Source of the DNA: Firmicutes bacterium CAG:194 | GTDB taxonomy: Bacteria; Bacillota; Clostridia; Lachnospirales; Lachnospiraceae | Assembly: GCA_000432915.1 (NCBI GenBank) | Contig: HF995238.1 | Location: 5,746-34,363 of the forward strand | DNA length: 28,618 bases | Direction: 5' to 3' | Shown: positions 7,385 through 14,481 of the stretch, piece by piece | Layout: each line of letters starts with the position of its first letter | How positions within the stretch are numbered: position 1 is the first letter of the stretch | Position numbers and translations under genes: made by a program | The notes under the pieces: generated by a model | Told to the model about the DNA's origin: nothing | Database searches by the model: none | The model's input: the letters and a program-made list of their open reading frames with translations, nothing else

Positions 7385-7400
7385 TCATCTACGGTTAACC

Positions 7401-7429
7401 ATTTTACTACAGATCCATTCGTATGACAA
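7401..7429 (-). promoter_or_regulatory. SigA-type promoter of the aminotransferase operon
   Basis: TTGTCA (7424-7429), a 17-bp spacer and TAAAAT (7401-7406) on the minus strand, about 64 bp before the start codon. Confidence 0.7.
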
Positions 7430-7452
7430 GAATAATTTCTCAAAAAAGCAAA

Positions 7453-7490
7453 AAAATTACCAAAACTTCATATTAAGTTTTGGTAATTTT
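7453..7490 (-). terminator. intrinsic terminator of the 36-residue gene
   Basis: A perfect 16-bp stem with a 6-nt loop is followed by a T-rich stretch on the minus strand. It begins 5 nt after the stop codon of the small gene at 7496-7606. The stem also has flanking A/T runs that would let it work in both directions. Confidence 0.9.
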
Positions 7491-7495
7491 GTCTT

Positions 7496-7606
7496 TTAAT
7501 CTTCAATATCTTCGTTTGCTGCCACCGCAGATACAACCGAGCTGACAACAGCAACGATCACTGCAATAATAATGACCAGTAAACCACCTGCTAATAGGAT
7601 AAACAT
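7496..7606 (-). CDS. 36-residue single-span membrane protein
   Basis: A short gene not recognised from any family. Translation gives MFILLAGGLLVIIIAVIVAV, then a Val/Ser/Ala-rich stretch, and an acidic tail NEDIED. About 28 residues are hydrophobic, enough for one membrane-spanning helix, with no positive charge and an acidic C-terminus. A GGAG site lies 7 nt before the ATG, a promoter with an extended -10 sits at 7651-7679, and a perfect 16-bp terminator follows the stop codon after 5 nt. Having all four elements of a transcription unit around such a short frame is strong evidence that it is expressed. Function is unknown; membrane-protein modulators and toxin-like peptides are possibilities only. 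Confidence 0.8.
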   Translation of the reverse strand: MFILLAGGLLVIIIAVIVAVVSSVVSAVAANEDIED

Positions 7607-7650
7607 CGTATCACTCCATATCAATCAAATTTATTGCTTACGCTGTTTGT

Positions 7651-7679
7651 AGTATACCACAGCTTTGTCCAAATGAAAA
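7651..7679 (-). promoter_or_regulatory. promoter of the 36-residue membrane protein gene
   Basis: On the minus strand TTTTCA (7674-7679), a 17-bp spacer and TATACT (7651-7656) preceded by TGG, giving an extended -10. It lies 44 bp before the start codon. Confidence 0.7.
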
Positions 7680-7705
7680 GACTTAGATCCGAAACTTATG
7701 GAACA

Positions 7706-7832
7706 AAGAATGTGCCTTGGCACATTCTTGCGCCTGCGACGGTCGCTTGCGACATCTACATTGTACGCCGCAGTGCACATCCCCGCGGAGCGTTTTTGTG
7801 TAATGGGAACGAAGTTTCCTATTACACAAAAA
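7706..7832. repeat. cluster of palindromes between rny and the small membrane gene
   Basis: No credible gene is present. The stretch holds an 11-bp stem (7706-7716 with 7719-7729), a GTCGC/GCGAC stem (7742-7753) that can pair alternatively with the adjacent GCGAC at 7736, and a 17-bp stem with one G-T pair (7793-7809 with 7816-7832). The middle is GC-rich compared with the flanks. It looks like an intergenic repeat element or a structured RNA; whether copies exist elsewhere cannot be seen here. Confidence 0.6.
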
Positions 7833-7862
7833 AGGCAGCCGATTTTTCGATCGACTGCCTTC
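7833..7862 (-). terminator. intrinsic terminator of rny
   Basis: A 12-bp stem with one wobble pair (AAGGCAGTCGAT and its partner), a 6-nt loop and a run of six T on the minus strand, 12 nt after the rny stop codon. Confidence 0.88.
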
Positions 7863-7874
7863 CATTTTCATTTG

Positions 7875-9431
7875 TTATTTCGCATAATCTGTTACACGAG
7901 ACTCTCTGATCACATTTACCTTGATCTGACCCGGATACTCAAGCTCTTCTTCAATCTGCTTTGAAATATTCCTTGCCAGAAGTACCATATCTGTATCAGA
8001 TACCTGTTCCGGAACTACCATTACACGAATCTCTCTACCTGCCTGAATAGCAAAAGATTTGTCTACACCTTTGAAATTGTTGGTTATTTCTTCTAATTGT
8101 TTTAATCTGGTCGTATACGTCTCCAAAGTCTCTCTACGTGCCCCAGGTCTTGCTGCGGATATCGTATCAGCTGCCTGAACGATACAAGCAATCAAGGACT
8201 GTGGTTCTACATCACCATGATGAGACTCAACAGCATTAATAACAATCGGAGACTCTTTGTATTTTCTACATAATTCTGCACCCAGCTGGATATGAGAGCC
8301 TTCTCTTTCATGATCGACTGCTTTACCAATATCATGCAGAAGACCTGCTCTCTTTGCCATGCGGATATCTAAGCCCATCTCAGCCGCAAGCAGTCCTGAT
8401 AACTGTGCTACTTCGATAGAATGTTTTAAGGCGTTCTGACCATAACTGGTTCTGAACTTCATCTTTCCAAGTAATCTGACAAGCTCCGGATGAATACCAT
8501 GCACACCGACTTCCAGCGTAGCGGATTCACCTTCTTCTTTGATCATTACTTCGACTTCTTTCTGTGCCTTTTCAACCATTTCCTCAATTCTGGCCGGATG
8601 GATTCTACCATCAACGATCAGCTTTTCAAGGGCGATCCTTGCGACTTCACGTCTAATTGGATCAAAGCCGGATAATACAACAGCTTCCGGTGTGTCATCG
8701 ATGATCAGATCAACGCCTGTTAATGTCTCGAGGGTTCTGATATTTCTACCCTCACGACCTATGATACGTCCTTTCATTTCATCGCTTGGCAACTGTACGA
8801 CTGATACAGTTGTCTCTGATACATGATCTGCAGCGCATTTCTGGATCGCATTTACCACATACTCCTTAGCCTTCTTATCTGCTTCTTCCTTGGCTCTGCT
8901 CTCCATTTCTTTGATCATGACAGCAGTTTCATGTTTCACTTCATCTTCAACAATTTTCAACAAATATTCTTTTGCCTGTTCAGAGGTCAATCCTGAGATT
9001 CGTTCCAGTTCCCGTACTCTTTGCTCGTTTAAGCTGGCAATTTCTTTTTTCTGCTTTGCCAGTTCCTCTTCTCTCGCGATAATGCTTGCTTCCTTCTTCT
9101 CGATCGCATCGGATTTCTTATCGATGTTCTCTTCCTTCTGCTGGATGCGGCGTTCATAACGCTGTACCTCAGCTCTGCGGTCTTTGATCTCTTTGTCCAG
9201 CTCGTTCTTTGTACGGATGGACTCTTCCTTAACCTCCAGAAGACTTTCACGCTTCTTGGCTTCCGCAGTCTTTAATGCATCATCAATGATCTGACGTGCC
9301 TTATCGTCTGCATTTCCAAGCTTGCTCTCTACGTCCTTCTGATATTTGGAAGTGGCGATCTTCGCAGTGACCGGAATAGCAATGGCAAGAGCAACAATTA
9401 CTGCTATAACTGCAATTGCAATTGACGGCAT
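7875..9431 (-). CDS. rny: ribonuclease Y
   Basis: Membrane-anchored endoribonuclease that starts turnover of many mRNAs in Firmicutes. I place the start at the ATG at 9431, giving 518 residues, because AAGGAGGTG lies about 9 nt upstream; that site falls inside the frame if the ATG at 9455 is used. Layout is canonical: an N-terminal hydrophobic helix (about 1-22), a long charged coiled coil (about 25-185), a KH domain with IIGREGRNIR (about 223-232) and an HD domain with LLHDIGKAVDHE (H366, D367). It has a strong promoter at 9528-9556 and its own terminator. The recA-recX-rny order resembles the recA-rny neighbourhood of Bacillus. Confidence 0.96.
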   Translation of the reverse strand: MPSIAIAVIAVIVALAIAIPVTAKIATSKYQKDVESKLGNADDKARQIIDDALKTAEAKKRESLLEVKEESIRTKNELDKEIKDRRAEVQRYERRIQQKEENIDKKSDAIEKKEASIIAREEELAKQKKEIASLNEQRVRELERISGLTSEQAKEYLLKIVEDEVKHETAVMIKEMESRAKEEADKKAKEYVVNAIQKCAADHVSETTVSVVQLPSDEMKGRIIGREGRNIRTLETLTGVDLIIDDTPEAVVLSGFDPIRREVARIALEKLIVDGRIHPARIEEMVEKAQKEVEVMIKEEGESATLEVGVHGIHPELVRLLGKMKFRTSYGQNALKHSIEVAQLSGLLAAEMGLDIRMAKRAGLLHDIGKAVDHEREGSHIQLGAELCRKYKESPIVINAVESHHGDVEPQSLIACIVQAADTISAARPGARRETLETYTTRLKQLEEITNNFKGVDKSFAIQAGREIRVMVVPEQVSDTDMVLLARNISKQIEEELEYPGQIKVNVIRESRVTDYAK

Positions 9432-9527
9432 GTACAGGAGCACCTCCTTATTCATTTTTCATTGTACTTATATTATCTATAGAATGTATGTAGACGACAT
9501 CCTAATATCTAATTTTACAACACTTCA

Positions 9528-9556
9528 ATTTTAAACTGTATTAGATGTTATGTCAA
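9528..9556 (-). promoter_or_regulatory. SigA-type promoter of rny
   Basis: Perfect TTGACA (9551-9556), 17-bp spacer and TAAAAT (9528-9533) on the minus strand, about 97 bp before the rny start. It lies 22 bp after the end of recX, with no terminator between. Confidence 0.83.
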
Positions 9557-9578
9557 GTATTTGTGGTTTTTCAACTTT

Positions 9579-10217
9579 CTATTTGTATAAATCTTCCAAT
9601 AATTCATCAGATAATGCAGCTTTTATCATAGACAGGGAATATCCCTTCCGAAGCAGATATTGTATAACCTTTGCCGATTCACGCTGATCTGACGGCTTTT
9701 TTCCATGATTCTTTTTTTGTGCAAGTTGCTGAATCTGACGGAGCTGCAGCTTCTGCATTGCTTCTGCATCCTGTTCTTCCAGACATGCGTTTATGGTATC
9801 ACCGTCAATCCCTTTCTCCATCAGCTTCTGCCGGATTCTGAGAGGGCTCTCCGATGCCATATGATAAGAAATATAATCCCTTGCATAAGCTTCATCATCA
9901 ATGTAGCCATATGATTTCACATAGGCAAGCGCAATATCTATGATATCTTCCGGATACTTCCCTTCTACCAGCTTTTGCCGGAGTTTTTTCTCCGTATAGG
10001 GACGTTTTGTCAGAAGATTCATGGCACGCAGCTTTGCCCGTTTCGGCAAAACCTCCTGCACAAGCTCCTGATAAGCAGCCTGTGCAAGAGGCTTTCCAAC
10101 TACGATCTTATATTTCCGAACCTCACCTTTGTATAGTACAAAGGCAAATTCTTCATCCAGATATACCTGATATCTTTTTTTATCCAGTTCCATAAGTCCC
10201 GTAACAACCCGTTCCAT
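9579..10217 (-). CDS. recX: regulatory protein RecX
   Basis: Modulator of RecA filaments. The 212 residues are helical and basic, with the repeated three-helix pattern of RecX: ALRAMNLLTKRPYTEKKLRQKL in related form near residue 62, then ALAYVKSYGYIDDEAYARDY and PLRIRQKLMEKGID. The start codon lies 5 nt after the recA stop codon, so it is in an operon with recA and would share its SOS control. The ribosome binding site is weak (AAGAGC), which fits coupling to recA. A start at an in-frame ATG 24 nt later cannot be excluded. Confidence 0.9.
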   Translation of the reverse strand: MERVVTGLMELDKKRYQVYLDEEFAFVLYKGEVRKYKIVVGKPLAQAAYQELVQEVLPKRAKLRAMNLLTKRPYTEKKLRQKLVEGKYPEDIIDIALAYVKSYGYIDDEAYARDYISYHMASESPLRIRQKLMEKGIDGDTINACLEEQDAEAMQKLQLRQIQQLAQKKNHGKKPSDQRESAKVIQYLLRKGYSLSMIKAALSDELLEDLYK

Positions 10218-10222
10218 AGCTC

Positions 10223-11278
10223 TTATTCTTTCGCTTTGGATTTTGTCTCAGGCTTTGCATCTGTATCTGCTTTGACAGGATCTGCTTCCAGTCCGAACAG
10301 CTCACGTACCTGTGCTTCTATCTTTGCGCACGCTTCCGGATTATCCCGCAAAAACTGCTTTGCATTTTCACGACCCTGACCGATCTTATTGCCATCGTAA
10401 GCATACCAGGCACCGCTCTTATTGACGATACCGTTCTCTGCTGCCAGATCCAGAATATCACCCTCTTTTGAAATACCGGTACCGAACATAATATCAAACT
10501 CAGCCTCTTTAAACGGCGGTGCGATCTTATTCTTGACAACCTTGATCCTTGTACGGTTACCGATCGTCTCTCCGCTCTGCTTCAGCTGCTCGATCCTTCT
10601 GACATCCAGACGGACGGAAGAATAGAATTTCAGTGCACGGCCACCTGTCGTTGTCTCCGGGTTACCGAACATAACGCCGACCTTTTCACGCAGCTGGTTG
10701 ATAAAAATAACGGTACAGTTAGACTTGCTGATCACGGCAGTCAGCTTACGCAGTGCCTGCGACATCAGACGTGCCTGCAGACCCACATGGGAATCGCCCA
10801 TATCACCGTCGATCTCTGCCTTTGGTGTCAATGCAGCAACAGAGTCCACAACAATAATATCGATCGCACCGGAACGTACCATTGTCTCTGTGATCTCCAG
10901 TGCCTGTTCACCGCTGTCCGGCTGTGAAATATATAAGTTATCAATATCTACACCGATATTCTTGGCATAAACAGGATCCAGCGCATGCTCCGCATCAATG
11001 AAGCCTGCGATACCGCCGCGCTTCTGTACCTCTGCGATCATATGCAGTGTTACCGTCGTCTTACCACTGGACTCAGGTCCGTAGATCTCCACAATACGTC
11101 CCTTCGGAATACCGCCAAGTCCCAGTGCAATGTCCAGACTTAACGATCCTGTCGGTACAGTCTCCACATTCATTCTTGCTGTATTGTCACCCAGCTTCAT
11201 AACAGCGCCCTTTCCATACTGGCGTTCAATCTGTGACAGAGCTGCGTCAAGTGCTTTCAGTTTATCTTCTCTTTCCAT
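10223..11278 (-). CDS. recA: recombinase RecA
   Basis: Central protein of homologous recombination, co-protease for LexA. The 351 residues have Walker A GPESSGKT at 67-74, a Walker B-like IIVVDSVAAL, the L2-region FINQLREKVGVMFGNPETTTGGRALKFY, and a C-terminal tail rich in Lys/Glu and Asp. A strong AAGGAG precedes the ATG. The control region holds two LexA boxes and two promoters, so it is predicted to be SOS-induced. recX follows directly. Confidence 0.98.
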   Translation of the reverse strand: MEREDKLKALDAALSQIERQYGKGAVMKLGDNTARMNVETVPTGSLSLDIALGLGGIPKGRIVEIYGPESSGKTTVTLHMIAEVQKRGGIAGFIDAEHALDPVYAKNIGVDIDNLYISQPDSGEQALEITETMVRSGAIDIIVVDSVAALTPKAEIDGDMGDSHVGLQARLMSQALRKLTAVISKSNCTVIFINQLREKVGVMFGNPETTTGGRALKFYSSVRLDVRRIEQLKQSGETIGNRTRIKVVKNKIAPPFKEAEFDIMFGTGISKEGDILDLAAENGIVNKSGAWYAYDGNKIGQGRENAKQFLRDNPEACAKIEAQVRELFGLEADPVKADTDAKPETKSKAKE

Positions 11279-11293
11279 TTTTCTCTCCTTATA

Positions 11294-11307
11294 GGAACAT
11301 CTGTTCG
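11294..11307 (-). promoter_or_regulatory. LexA (SOS) box 1 of recA
   Basis: On the minus strand CGAACAGATGTTCC matches every position of the Gram-positive LexA/DinR consensus CGAACRNRYGTTYC. It lies between the -10 box and the start codon of recA, where bound LexA would block transcription. Confidence 0.88.
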
Positions 11308-11317
11308 TTCTTTTATT

Positions 11318-11346
11318 AGATTAAAACAAATGTTCGATTTTGTCAA
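11318..11346 (-). promoter_or_regulatory. proximal SigA-type promoter of recA
   Basis: Perfect TTGACA (11341-11346), 17-bp spacer and TAATCT (11318-11323) on the minus strand. LexA box 2 lies in the spacer and box 1 downstream. Confidence 0.83.
11323..11336 (-). promoter_or_regulatory. LexA (SOS) box 2 of recA, inside the promoter spacer
   Basis: CGAACATTTGTTTT on the minus strand matches the Gram-positive LexA consensus at 12 of 14 positions. It sits between the -35 and -10 boxes of the proximal recA promoter, 29 bp centre to centre from box 1. Confidence 0.7.
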
Positions 11347-11369
11347 TAGACTATCTTCTTTTATTTTTG

Positions 11370-11398
11370 AGTATATCATTTCTTTTGCCTGCAGGCAA
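11370..11398 (-). promoter_or_regulatory. possible distal promoter of recA, overlapping a palindrome
   Basis: TTGCCT (11393-11398), 17-bp spacer and TATACT (11370-11375) preceded by TGA, an extended -10, on the minus strand. The -35 box is half of the perfect palindrome TTGCCTGCAGGCAA (11385-11398), which could be an operator. Confidence 0.5.
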
Positions 11399-11634
11399 TT
11401 TATGTCCTTATTATACACGGATAAAGTCCGTTAAAAGTCCCTCAATAAGCATTCACTCCTTCTTTTTTATTTTTTTCGTGAAAATTCCGGTGAACTCCGG
11501 ACCAGATGGCATGCGCCATAGAAATAAGCTTATCCAGAAAAGCTTATTTAGACAGTATCATATATTTTCTGTTTCCGCAAGAAGGAAATTCGGCAATCGT
11601 CAAACCTCTCGCATCATTGCATGTTTCCTATAGA
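11399..11634. other. non-coding stretch between cinA terminator and recA promoters
   Basis: I find no convincing gene. It holds a 10-bp inverted repeat around AAGCTT (11522-11549), ATGGC/GCCAT (11506-11519), TCCGG/CCGGA in the stretch 11486-11501, a run of A on the minus strand near 11465-11480, then AAGGAG followed by only very short frames (13 codons or fewer), an ACGGA/TCCGT hairpin and a TATAAT near 11415. The series of hairpins hints at a structured leader or a small RNA; no clear -35 box supports a transcription start. Confidence 0.35.
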
Positions 11635-11686
11635 AAAAGATGTACCTGCCGCATTCGCCTGAATTTCCGCCATTGGTACATCTTTT
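11635..11686 (-). terminator. terminator after cinA
   Basis: A 12-bp stem (AAAAGATGTACC with its complement) encloses a 28-nt loop and is followed by five T on the minus strand. The T/A flanks allow it to work both ways. The long loop is unusual for an intrinsic terminator. Confidence 0.7.
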
Positions 11687-11742
11687 ATTTATTTTATGAT
11701 ATGATGTCGGAGCAAAAGCCCCGATTAAATATCGTGGGATTA

Positions 11743-12228
11743 TCATCCCAGTCGTTCTAAAATGCACTCCCGCAGCAGGATAAGCGCACTTTCTACCGTT
11801 GCCTGCCTGATCTCACTTCTGCTGCCGGAAAAATGGCATTCCTTTACTGTCACCTTTCCCTGTACATAACAGCCGATATAGACAAGTCCTACCGGTTTTT
11901 CTTTTGTGCCGCCGTCCGGTCCCGCAATGCCAGTTACGGAAATTGCCGCATCCGCTTTGGCAGCCGCCGCTGCGCCTTTTGCCATCTGCTTTGCTGTCTG
12001 CCTGCTGACTGCACCATGCTTTCTCAGTGTCTTATTTTTCACGCCGAGCAGCTTATGCTTTGCCTCATTCGCATAGGTAATATAGCCTTGCCTGTAAGCT
12101 GCGGAAATGCCCGCCGCATTGATCAGTCTGCCCGCAACAAGCCCTCCCGTGCAGGATTCGGCTGTTGTCACAGTCATATGATTCCGGATCAGAAGCTCTG
12201 CAATCTCCTGTTCTATCTCTTTTGCCAC
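11743..12228 (-). CDS. cinA: CinA-family nicotinamide-nucleotide amidohydrolase (C-terminal domain only)
   Basis: Probable deamidase of nicotinamide mononucleotide in pyridine nucleotide recycling. The start is a GTG at 12228 with GAGG 7 nt upstream. The 161 residues contain the family signature TAESCTGGLVAGRL near the N-terminus, the serine-containing AVSRQTAKQMA stretch, and SVTGIAGPDGG followed by KPVGLVYIG. The N-terminal MoaB-like domain of full-length CinA (about 410 residues) is absent, so this resembles PncC/YgaD-type single-domain proteins. The position between pgsA and recA is the same as for the full-length Bacillus gene. Confidence 0.9.
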   Translation of the reverse strand: MAKEIEQEIAELLIRNHMTVTTAESCTGGLVAGRLINAAGISAAYRQGYITYANEAKHKLLGVKNKTLRKHGAVSRQTAKQMAKGAAAAAKADAAISVTGIAGPDGGTKEKPVGLVYIGCYVQGKVTVKECHFSGSRSEIRQATVESALILLRECILERLG

Positions 12229-12294
12229 GTTACTTCCTCTTTTCCATGCTGCATCCGTTTCCGGATTTTATCGATCCGCATCTGCCACTGCCGA

Positions 12295-12870
12295 TCAGTC
12301 CTTGTCTTCTTCCTTCATGACATCTTTATTCTTGATCAGGTAATCCACAAGAGAAACAACCGTCAGGATCACGGAAATCCATAACAGGATCGTTGTTACC
12401 GTCATAAAGCCATCATAAGCCCCGCCAAACCCCTTATCATTGACTAAAAGGAGCAGGATTGCCAGTGTCACCATCGTAACAGAGGTTTTCCATTTGCCCC
12501 ACCAGCTTGCTGCGATCACTCTGCCCTGCTCTGCCGCGATCAGTCTGAATCCGCTGATAATGAATTCACGGCTGATGATCACAACCGTCATCCATGCAGG
12601 GATAAAACCAAGTGCCGTCAGACAGACGAGCGCTGCACTGACAAGCAGCTTATCCGCAAGCGGATCCATAAATTTACCAAAATTGGTAATCATATGATAT
12701 TTTCTGGCAATGTGTCCATCCAGAAGATCTGTCAGAGATGCCACGACAAAAAGTGCAAATGCGATCCATTTAAAATCTGTATGAGACGGTGTCAGAAGTA
12801 AAAATGCCACAAAAAACGGTACCATGATCACTCTGAGTATTGTCAGTTTATTTGGTAAATTCATTTTCAT
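12295..12870 (-). CDS. pgsA: CDP-diacylglycerol-glycerol-3-phosphate 3-phosphatidyltransferase
   Basis: Membrane enzyme that makes phosphatidylglycerol phosphate. The 191 residues carry the CDP-alcohol phosphatidyltransferase motif DG-x2-AR-x8-G-x3-D-x3-D in DLLDGHIARKYHMITNFG and the following KFMDPLADK, and four or more hydrophobic helices. The N-terminal MNLPNKLTILRV is typical. The start overlaps the end of rimO by 23 nt; an ATG two codons later (12864) is an equally possible start because AAAGG precedes it by 6 nt. Confidence 0.94.
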   Translation of the reverse strand: MKMNLPNKLTILRVIMVPFFVAFLLLTPSHTDFKWIAFALFVVASLTDLLDGHIARKYHMITNFGKFMDPLADKLLVSAALVCLTALGFIPAWMTVVIISREFIISGFRLIAAEQGRVIAASWWGKWKTSVTMVTLAILLLLVNDKGFGGAYDGFMTVTTILLWISVILTVVSLVDYLIKNKDVMKEEDKD

Positions 12871-14191
12871 CCTTTATTTCTCCAATCAAATCATATTCAT
12901 AAGAACCTGTGATATGTACAGGTACAAAATCCCCTGTCATAAGCTCTCTGTCCGTATTCACAAAGACAAGACCGTCTACATTCGGTGCATCCTTATAAAT
13001 ACGTCCCACATAGGCATTTTCATCCGCTACCTTGCCTTCGATCATGACAAGCACATCCTGTCCTGTCATACCTTCTGCTTTTTCAAAGGCAATCTCCTGC
13101 TGCAGCTCCATGATATCTGCCTGTCTGTCCTTTTTAACTTCTTCCTCGATCTGATCCGGGAAGCCCGCCGCCGGCGTATCTTCTTCTGCAGAATAGGTAA
13201 ACACACCAAGTCTGTCAAATTCCATCTCATCCACAAATGCCATGGACTGCTCGTGATCTTCCTGTGACTCTCCCGGAAAACCGGTGATCAGTGTTGTACG
13301 CAGACACATATCCGGTATTTTACTGCGGATCATTGCGATTTTGTCCTTCAGCTGCTGCTGGTTGGTACGTCTGCCCATGCGTTTTAGGATTTTATCCGAC
13401 GCATGCTGGATCGGAATGTCCAGATAATGACATACCTTCGGCAGTTCTGCGATCGTATCGATCAGTTCTTCCGTGATCTCTTCCGGATAACAGTATAAAA
13501 TACGGATCCAGTAGAGTCCTCTGATCTCGGAAAGCTTCCGTAAAAGCTCCGGCAAAGACTTCTTCCCATATAAATCTGTTCCGTATAAGGTTGTTTCCTG
13601 TGCTACAAGGATCAGCTCTTTCACGCCCTGCTCTACAAGTGTATTTGCTTCTTTCAGCAGAGTCTCCATCGGAATACTGCGGTAGCTGCCCCTTACCTTT
13701 GGGATAATGCAGTAGCTGCAGCGTTTGTCACAGCCCTCTGCGATCTTCATATATGCATAATGGCCGCCGGTCGTAACGACACGCTTCTTACCGCTGACAG
13801 GTGTCCTATCAATATCTTCCACAAAGGTGGTATACTGCTTTGTCTGATATTCTTCTACCGCTTCCACGATCTTATCTATCGCCATCGTTCCGATGATCAC
13901 ATCGACCTCCGGGATCTGCTCCCGGATCTCTTTCCGGTAGCGCTGTGCCAGACATCCTGCTGCGATCAGCATTTTGACATTGGCAGTTTCTTTCAGCCGG
14001 CCGATCTCGATCAGTGTATTGATACTTTCTTCCTTGGCATCTCCGATGAAGCAGCAGGTATTCACCACTACAATTTCAGCCTCCTGCTCATCATCCGTAA
14101 ACTGATAGCCCTTTTCCGCCAGCATTCCAAGCATCATTTCGGTGTCTACCAGATTTTTATCACAGCCAAGTGATATAAACATAATTTTCAT
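12848..14191 (-). CDS. rimO: ribosomal protein S12 methylthiotransferase RimO
   Basis: Radical-SAM enzyme that adds a methylthio group to an aspartate of ribosomal protein S12. The 447 residues show the N-terminal UPF0004 domain starting MKIMFISLGCDKNLVDTEMM with its cysteines (C10, C46 in NTCCF, C80 in AAGC), the radical-SAM CxxxCxxC in CDKRCSYC, and a C-terminal TRAM domain ending near the stop. The SLGCxKN-LVD-E start distinguishes RimO from MiaB. It begins 30 nt after rpoZ and overlaps pgsA, as part of a long core operon. Confidence 0.95.
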   Translation of the reverse strand: MKIMFISLGCDKNLVDTEMMLGMLAEKGYQFTDDEQEAEIVVVNTCCFIGDAKEESINTLIEIGRLKETANVKMLIAAGCLAQRYRKEIREQIPEVDVIIGTMAIDKIVEAVEEYQTKQYTTFVEDIDRTPVSGKKRVVTTGGHYAYMKIAEGCDKRCSYCIIPKVRGSYRSIPMETLLKEANTLVEQGVKELILVAQETTLYGTDLYGKKSLPELLRKLSEIRGLYWIRILYCYPEEITEELIDTIAELPKVCHYLDIPIQHASDKILKRMGRRTNQQQLKDKIAMIRSKIPDMCLRTTLITGFPGESQEDHEQSMAFVDEMEFDRLGVFTYSAEEDTPAAGFPDQIEEEVKKDRQADIMELQQEIAFEKAEGMTGQDVLVMIEGKVADENAYVGRIYKDAPNVDGLVFVNTDRELMTGDFVPVHITGSYEYDLIGEIKDENEFTK

Positions 14192-14221
14192 AATAAGTCT
14201 CTAACAGGAAAAAGAGAAAGA

Positions 14222-14464
14222 TTATTCTTCCTCTTTTTCATCTCCCATAATCTTGATTTTGCCCTGATTGAGTTCATCAACCGCAATGGATAATGGTTTT
14301 CTTCCTTTTGCAGGAACAAGCGGTTCTTCTCCTGCGATGATCTGTCTTGCTCTTTTGGAAGTTGCCATTACAATGGAATAACGGCTGTTGACTACAGGGA
14401 CTTCTCCCGGTTCAACCTCGCTGTTTACGACCTTCATAAGCTCTGTGTAAGATGGATGTATCAT
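14222..14464 (-). CDS. rpoZ: RNA polymerase omega subunit
   Basis: Small subunit that helps assemble and stabilise RNA polymerase. The 80 residues include the helix SRYSIVMATSKRARQI and the KPLSIAVDELNQGKI segment, both standard for omega. It starts 17 nt after gmk, after a GGAAG site, and the gmk-rpoZ pairing is conserved across bacteria. The acidic tail (GDEKEEE) is common in clostridial omega proteins. Confidence 0.94.
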   Translation of the reverse strand: MIHPSYTELMKVVNSEVEPGEVPVVNSRYSIVMATSKRARQIIAGEEPLVPAKGRKPLSIAVDELNQGKIKIMGDEKEEE

Positions 14465-14481
14465 TTTTCTCTTCCTTTCCT

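Noticed and set aside
7634..7964. Overlapping plus-strand and minus-strand frames over the palindrome cluster
   Set aside because: They run through terminator stems and hairpins and into rny, and have no ribosome binding site; the open reading is by chance.
11743..12228. Truncated cinA pseudogene
   Set aside because: The single-domain form is intact from GTG start to stop with its own ribosome binding site, and such short CinA-family enzymes are well known.
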